A DNA stretch of 6,206 nucleotides from Thermodesulfovibrionales bacterium (GTDB lineage Bacteria; Nitrospirota; Thermodesulfovibrionia; Thermodesulfovibrionales; UBA1546): contig CAKKPR010000086.1 in assembly GCA_919901705.1 (NCBI GenBank), positions 1-6,206 of the forward strand. Reading direction: 5' to 3'. How positions within the stretch are numbered: position 1 is the first letter of the stretch; the number at the start of each line of letters is the position of its first letter. Under the pieces are notes generated by a model. That model worked only from the letters and a program-made list of their open reading frames with translations. It did no database searches and had not been told where the DNA came from. Shown piece after piece: positions 4,983-6,206 of the stretch. The position numbers and the translations under genes were made by a program.

Positions 4983-6068
4983 CTACCTTTTACTTTCCTC
5001 CCTGAACATCCATACCGCAAAAAACCCTAGTATAACCGTGGGACTCCATGCGCCGATATAGTGGGCAATCTTTCCTGTCCTCGCAAGATTCTCACCATAA
5101 ATCAACATTATATAAAATGCAGCAAATACGAATAGCCCTATTGTAAGCCCGCCGAGCCTCCCGGTTTTCCCTGCCACCAATGACAGGGAAGGGCCGAGCA
5201 GCATAAGTATAAGGCAGACAGACGGCAATGACAGCCTCCTGTGCAGTTCAAGGTATAAGGGCACAGCATCGGGAAGAGATGCCTTTCTTGCATCACGGAA
5301 CAACTCAAAGGGCGTCAGTTCACTGTTCTTCCTTGCCGGCTGGTCTGCAGCAAGGTTTAAGGCCAGATGATACCCTTCGAAAAAGATCTCAGTCGAGCTA
5401 TTCATGTTTGCAATATGCATATACCCATCCTTCAGATAAAAAGAAATATCCGATGCATCTACAGATGTATCTACGTTGGAAATCTTGCCTTCCTTTGCCA
5501 TCAAAACCTTCGGCTCCTTCTTGTTCCTCTCATCATATATAAATATCTCTTTCATCCTGTTTGCATCCGGCTTTTCCTTCACAAACAGGACAATATCCTT
5601 GAACAATGTTGCGAATACCCCTTCCTCTATGGCTGCCGGTGCCCGTTGTGTTATTACTGCCGAAACCGTCTCCCTCAGTTTAATCATGCTCTTTGGCCCA
5701 AGATAAAAACTCACAAGCAGCCCCGCAAAAAAACAGCTTATCCCTATCATGAAGACAGGCATAGCCATTGTCTTAAACGGCATGCCGCTTGTCCTGAGTA
5801 TCACCAGTTCATTGTCAACATTCAGCCTTCCATAAGTAATCAGCGTTGCTACCAACAGAGACATCGGCAGCGTAAGAACCAACATCGGCGGCTGCAGATA
5901 CAGAATTATCTTTATCATGTCAAACATGGACGCACCGACAACAGAAAGGATTCTGCTCAATCTCAGAATCTTTTCCATTATAAGAATAAAATTAAGGGAT
6001 ATCAGGCTCAAAAAGAATGTAAATACAAGCTCCTTGAGTATCTCCTTATGTATAGTATAGATTCTCAT
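4983..6068 (-). CDS. lptF: Lipopolysaccharide export permease LptF (YjgP/YjgQ family)
   Basis: Partner of LptG in the LptB2FG transporter of the inner membrane. From the chosen ATG the protein has 361 residues. Membrane segments appear near 13-31, 49-78, 100-124, 280-299, 304-325 and 335-354. The coupling loop DNELVILRTSGMPF is at 85-98, and the periplasmic domain occupies about 125-265, including YDERNKKEPKVLMAKEG (178-194). I chose the ATG at 6068 because MRIYTIHKEILKELVFTFF reproduces the usual short N-terminus before the first membrane helix, and AGG lies 6 bases upstream. An in-frame ATG at 6119 would add 17 residues (MISRSDSLNNVKYLRQK), but its AGGA is only one base away, too close for a normal ribosome binding site. 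Upstream gene of the lptFG pair. No convincing promoter was found for it within the remaining 138 bases. Confidence 0.92.
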   Translation of the reverse strand: MRIYTIHKEILKELVFTFFLSLISLNFILIMEKILRLSRILSVVGASMFDMIKIILYLQPPMLVLTLPMSLLVATLITYGRLNVDNELVILRTSGMPFKTMAMPVFMIGISCFFAGLLVSFYLGPKSMIKLRETVSAVITQRAPAAIEEGVFATLFKDIVLFVKEKPDANRMKEIFIYDERNKKEPKVLMAKEGKISNVDTSVDASDISFYLKDGYMHIANMNSSTEIFFEGYHLALNLAADQPARKNSELTPFELFRDARKASLPDAVPLYLELHRRLSLPSVCLILMLLGPSLSLVAGKTGRLGGLTIGLFVFAAFYIMLIYGENLARTGKIAHYIGAWSPTVILGFFAVWMFREESKR

Positions 6069-6179
6069 TTTTTGCCTAAGATATTTTACATTATTTAAAG
6101 AATCGCTGCGTGAAATCATATCCTGACTTATAAAGCAAGGCGTTTTGTATTTGGGTGTGCGACAAAAATATAGGTAAAG

Positions 6180-6206
6180 TTGACAATAGTTTTTATTTGC
6201 CTTATA
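6180..6206 (+). promoter_or_regulatory. Rightward promoter truncated by the window edge
   Basis: TTGACA (6180-6185), a 17-base AT-rich spacer, then TATA as the last four bases of the window. That is a perfect -35 box at ideal spacing followed by the first four bases of a perfect -10 box. It points away from lptF, which implies a divergently transcribed gene just beyond the right edge. Confidence 0.5.

Noticed and set aside
5367..6098. A long plus-strand open frame (243 codons) opposite lptF
   Set aside because: It lies wholly antisense to a well-supported membrane protein, has a low-complexity, His/Cys/Arg-rich translation and no ribosome binding site I could find. It is a shadow of the lptF frame.
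6115..6120. TATGAT on the minus strand as a -10 box for lptF
   Set aside because: No acceptable -35 hexamer at 16-18 bases upstream (AACGCC or ACGCCT there), so the lptF promoter stays unassigned.

Overview
The window holds six genes and looks like an ordinary chromosomal stretch of an uncultured or poorly known Gram-negative (diderm) bacterium. The evidence for a diderm is the lptF-lptG pair, which encodes the permease that extracts lipopolysaccharide from the inner membrane, and a lipoprotein with a clear lipobox. Heavy use of AGG and ATA codons, an aroQ-pepQ pair and a GTCATTGCGAG-type palindrome would fit a Nitrospirota or deltaproteobacterial-type genome. That assignment is a guess from composition and gene style, not a demonstrated placement.

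Layout, left to right. (1) 1-1438, minus strand: aroQ (type II 3-dehydroquinate dehydratase) followed after 8 bases by a pepQ/pepP-type Xaa-Pro peptidase that runs off the left edge. This order commonly continues into efp, which would lie just outside. (2) 1439-1776: a divergent, non-coding region rich in inverted repeats. It contains an imperfect palindrome next to the aroQ ribosome binding site, an 11-bp hairpin overlapping a possible aroQ promoter, and a 139-bp MITE-like element with perfect 19-bp terminal inverted repeats, apparently flanked by a 6-bp target duplication. (3) 1777-2829, plus strand: a predicted lipoprotein of unknown function. (4) 2841-3799, minus strand: a PPC/DUF296 protein and, upstream of it, a 144-residue protein built of two similar small beta-rich modules. 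The upstream gene has a near-consensus sigma-70 promoter placed so that its mRNA should be leaderless. (5) 3901-6068, minus strand: lptG and lptF, two bases apart and probably translationally coupled. (6) 6069-6206: the region upstream of lptF, ending in a truncated but near-perfect promoter pointing right, out of the window.

Functionally, lptF and lptG form one unit: LptF and LptG pair as the transmembrane part of the LptB2FG transporter. aroQ (shikimate pathway) and the peptidase share a transcript but not an obvious pathway. The lipoprotein, the two-module protein and the PPC protein have no visible functional link. No complete novel system is evident. The most unusual items are the MITE-like element and the predicted leaderless gene.
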